DNA from: Pterois miles
Taxonomy: Eukaryota; Chordata; Actinopteri; Perciformes; Scorpaenidae
Assembly (NCBI GenBank): GCA_947000775.1
Contig: CAMQGK010000514.1
Span: 5,611,501-5,675,500 of the forward strand
Length of the DNA stretch: 64,000 bases
Direction: 5' to 3'
Each line of letters starts with the position of its first letter. The first letter of the stretch is position 1. A model generated the notes under the pieces. That model had not been told where the DNA came from and searched no databases. It saw only the letters and a list, made by a program, of their open reading frames with translations. Shown here in pieces: positions 63,101-64,000 of the stretch. Made by a program: the position numbers and the translations under genes.

Positions 63101-64000
63101 GATTCATGGACACTGCATCATCACACAGCTGCCTCAGGCCACAATTTTCAGGCTTTCTCACGAGAGAAATCCAAGAGCTGGGCACCCGACACCATTTTTC
63201 AACTGCAGAAAATGCTGACAAAGAGATACTGTGCTGCTGCAACTGTGGTTATTTCCTGCTGTTTTAAAGAGGCTGAAATAAGACCAGCAATGAACATCAA
63301 GAAAATATCCAAAGAACAGATTGCACACCCACAAATAAGACAAAAAGAGAGCAGACGTCGCCGAGCAATGAACATTAAAGTTCTCATGAAGTATGACGGA
63401 CAAGCTGCAGTCCGTCAGCATGATGTTTTCCAAGCTGCTACTCTGCACTCAGACATGAAAAACTCAGATATATCACAATTACAGATACAGAGAAATTCAG
63501 TCAGAGTTATAAAGAAAAATGAACACTTGAACTTTCAAAAAAGTGCTCAGAAGCAGCATCCTTTAAAAGCTGCATCTAGCACGTATAATGATTATAGAGT
63601 TGAGAGGCAACTCTTGTTGGTATCCAGAGAGAAGACAGGATCCATAAATAGCCCACAGTACAAGATAAAGGCTGCACAAGGTGATGATAAAGAGGATTTC
63701 AGTGGGAAGAGAATCACACATCAAGCAGAGTTTCGACGGCCAGAACGATCATATACAAATACTACTGCAAGCAGAAACCAGAAAAGACTGGCACACATCC
63801 TGCAAGCTCCACATAAAAGAGATAATAATGATGTTGATACCAAACAAGTTCTTACTGAGGCAGGAGAAGTAGTCTTAATCAGGTTATTCCTTCCATGCAC
63901 ACAGAGAGACACACAAACAGAATCATCATTGGAAAGAAAACTTATTCTGAGCTCAGACACTGGGTGGAAAACAGTAAATATACCCATAAAAGAGCTGGAT
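60156..64000 (+). CDS. Unrecognised secreted-protein gene, partial (two exons, runs off the window)
   Basis: Exon 1, 60156-60461 (102 codons), opens MRPWLLLVSLLVSDQ, a typical signal peptide, then a Cys-containing stretch (CYSWSLCRKLLQM). It ends at donor TTG|GTATGC in phase 0. Exon 2 starts at 62972 after the pyrimidine-rich acceptor cctttcacaccag and stays open for 343 codons to the window edge, joining as HIPEL|VVSLLHEKGKRAPVF. The two exons give at least 445 residues. Exon 2 is rich in Lys, Gln, Ser and Arg with basic clusters (RQKESRRR). Its last part, VVLIRLFLP ... LSSDTGWKTVNIPIKELD, faintly resembles the beta-strand and GW motif of TGF-beta-family propeptides. That is a guess, and the mature domain would lie outside the window. 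An upstream in-frame ATG at 60108 exists; the later one is preferred because it gives the cleaner signal peptide. Confidence 0.72.
61310..61720. repeat. A-rich low-complexity tract in intron 1 of the right-edge gene
   Basis: Includes an AAATAA repeat (61,313-61,332) and AT-rich runs to about 61,700. Small frames on the minus strand here are low-complexity products. Confidence 0.6.
62535..62820 (-). repeat. Interspersed repeat F, minus orientation, in intron 1 of the right-edge gene
   Basis: Reverse complement of the repeat at 30,730-31,010 (cagccatgttgagatctcga, ctctctgaaatgacctgtga, ggaggtgcagaagtctagtt, ttcagctttaagtg). It ends about 150 bases before the exon 2 acceptor. Confidence 0.7.

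Overview
The window looks like nuclear DNA of a teleost fish, probably a spiny-rayed (percomorph) species. It is AT-rich and intron-rich, with GT-AG introns, many decayed DNA-transposon (MITE-like) copies, tRNA-derived SINEs with fish-type tails, and long microsatellites. The identification rests on three genes that could be rebuilt exon by exon. In gene order they match the NLN-SGTB-TRAPPC13 block that I recall from human chromosome 5q12. There is no operon-like, plasmid, phage or CRISPR structure.

Layout. 1-14,000 is gene-poor and repeat-rich. A clean splice donor on the minus strand at 14,046, next to a GC-richer stretch, suggests a non-coding first exon. By synteny this is most likely ERBIN, which would make 1-14,000 its first intron. 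17,483-28,704 (minus) is NLN, neurolysin: 13 coding exons that join in frame to 707 codons, with the zinc site intact. A short bidirectional promoter near 28,705-28,926, with NRF1-like and ETS-like sites, separates it from SGTB (plus; 10 coding exons, 306 residues, 31,305-37,278). SGTB is a TPR co-chaperone. It converges tail to tail with TRAPPC13 (minus; 13 coding exons, 417 residues, 39,741-52,542), which includes an 18-nt microexon.

Beyond the TRAPPC13 promoter are a tRNA-Leu(CAG) gene followed directly by a SINE/LINE-like 3' tail, a broken cytochrome b561-family relic, a foldback element with arms of about 190 bp, an unassigned 137-codon exon (minus), a CT/AT/CA compound microsatellite and a dead Tc1-like transposon. 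The window ends inside an unrecognised gene on the plus strand. It has a signal-peptide first exon and a large second exon that stays open for 343 codons up to the window edge.

The three recognised genes do not form one pathway. Neurolysin is a peptidase, SGTB handles tail-anchored and chaperone clients, and TRAPPC13 belongs to the TRAPP trafficking complex. Their adjacency is conserved vertebrate synteny. The most interesting unexplained items are the secreted-protein gene at the right edge, the unassigned minus-strand exon at 56,682-57,095, and the tailed tRNA-Leu with a mutated T-stem.
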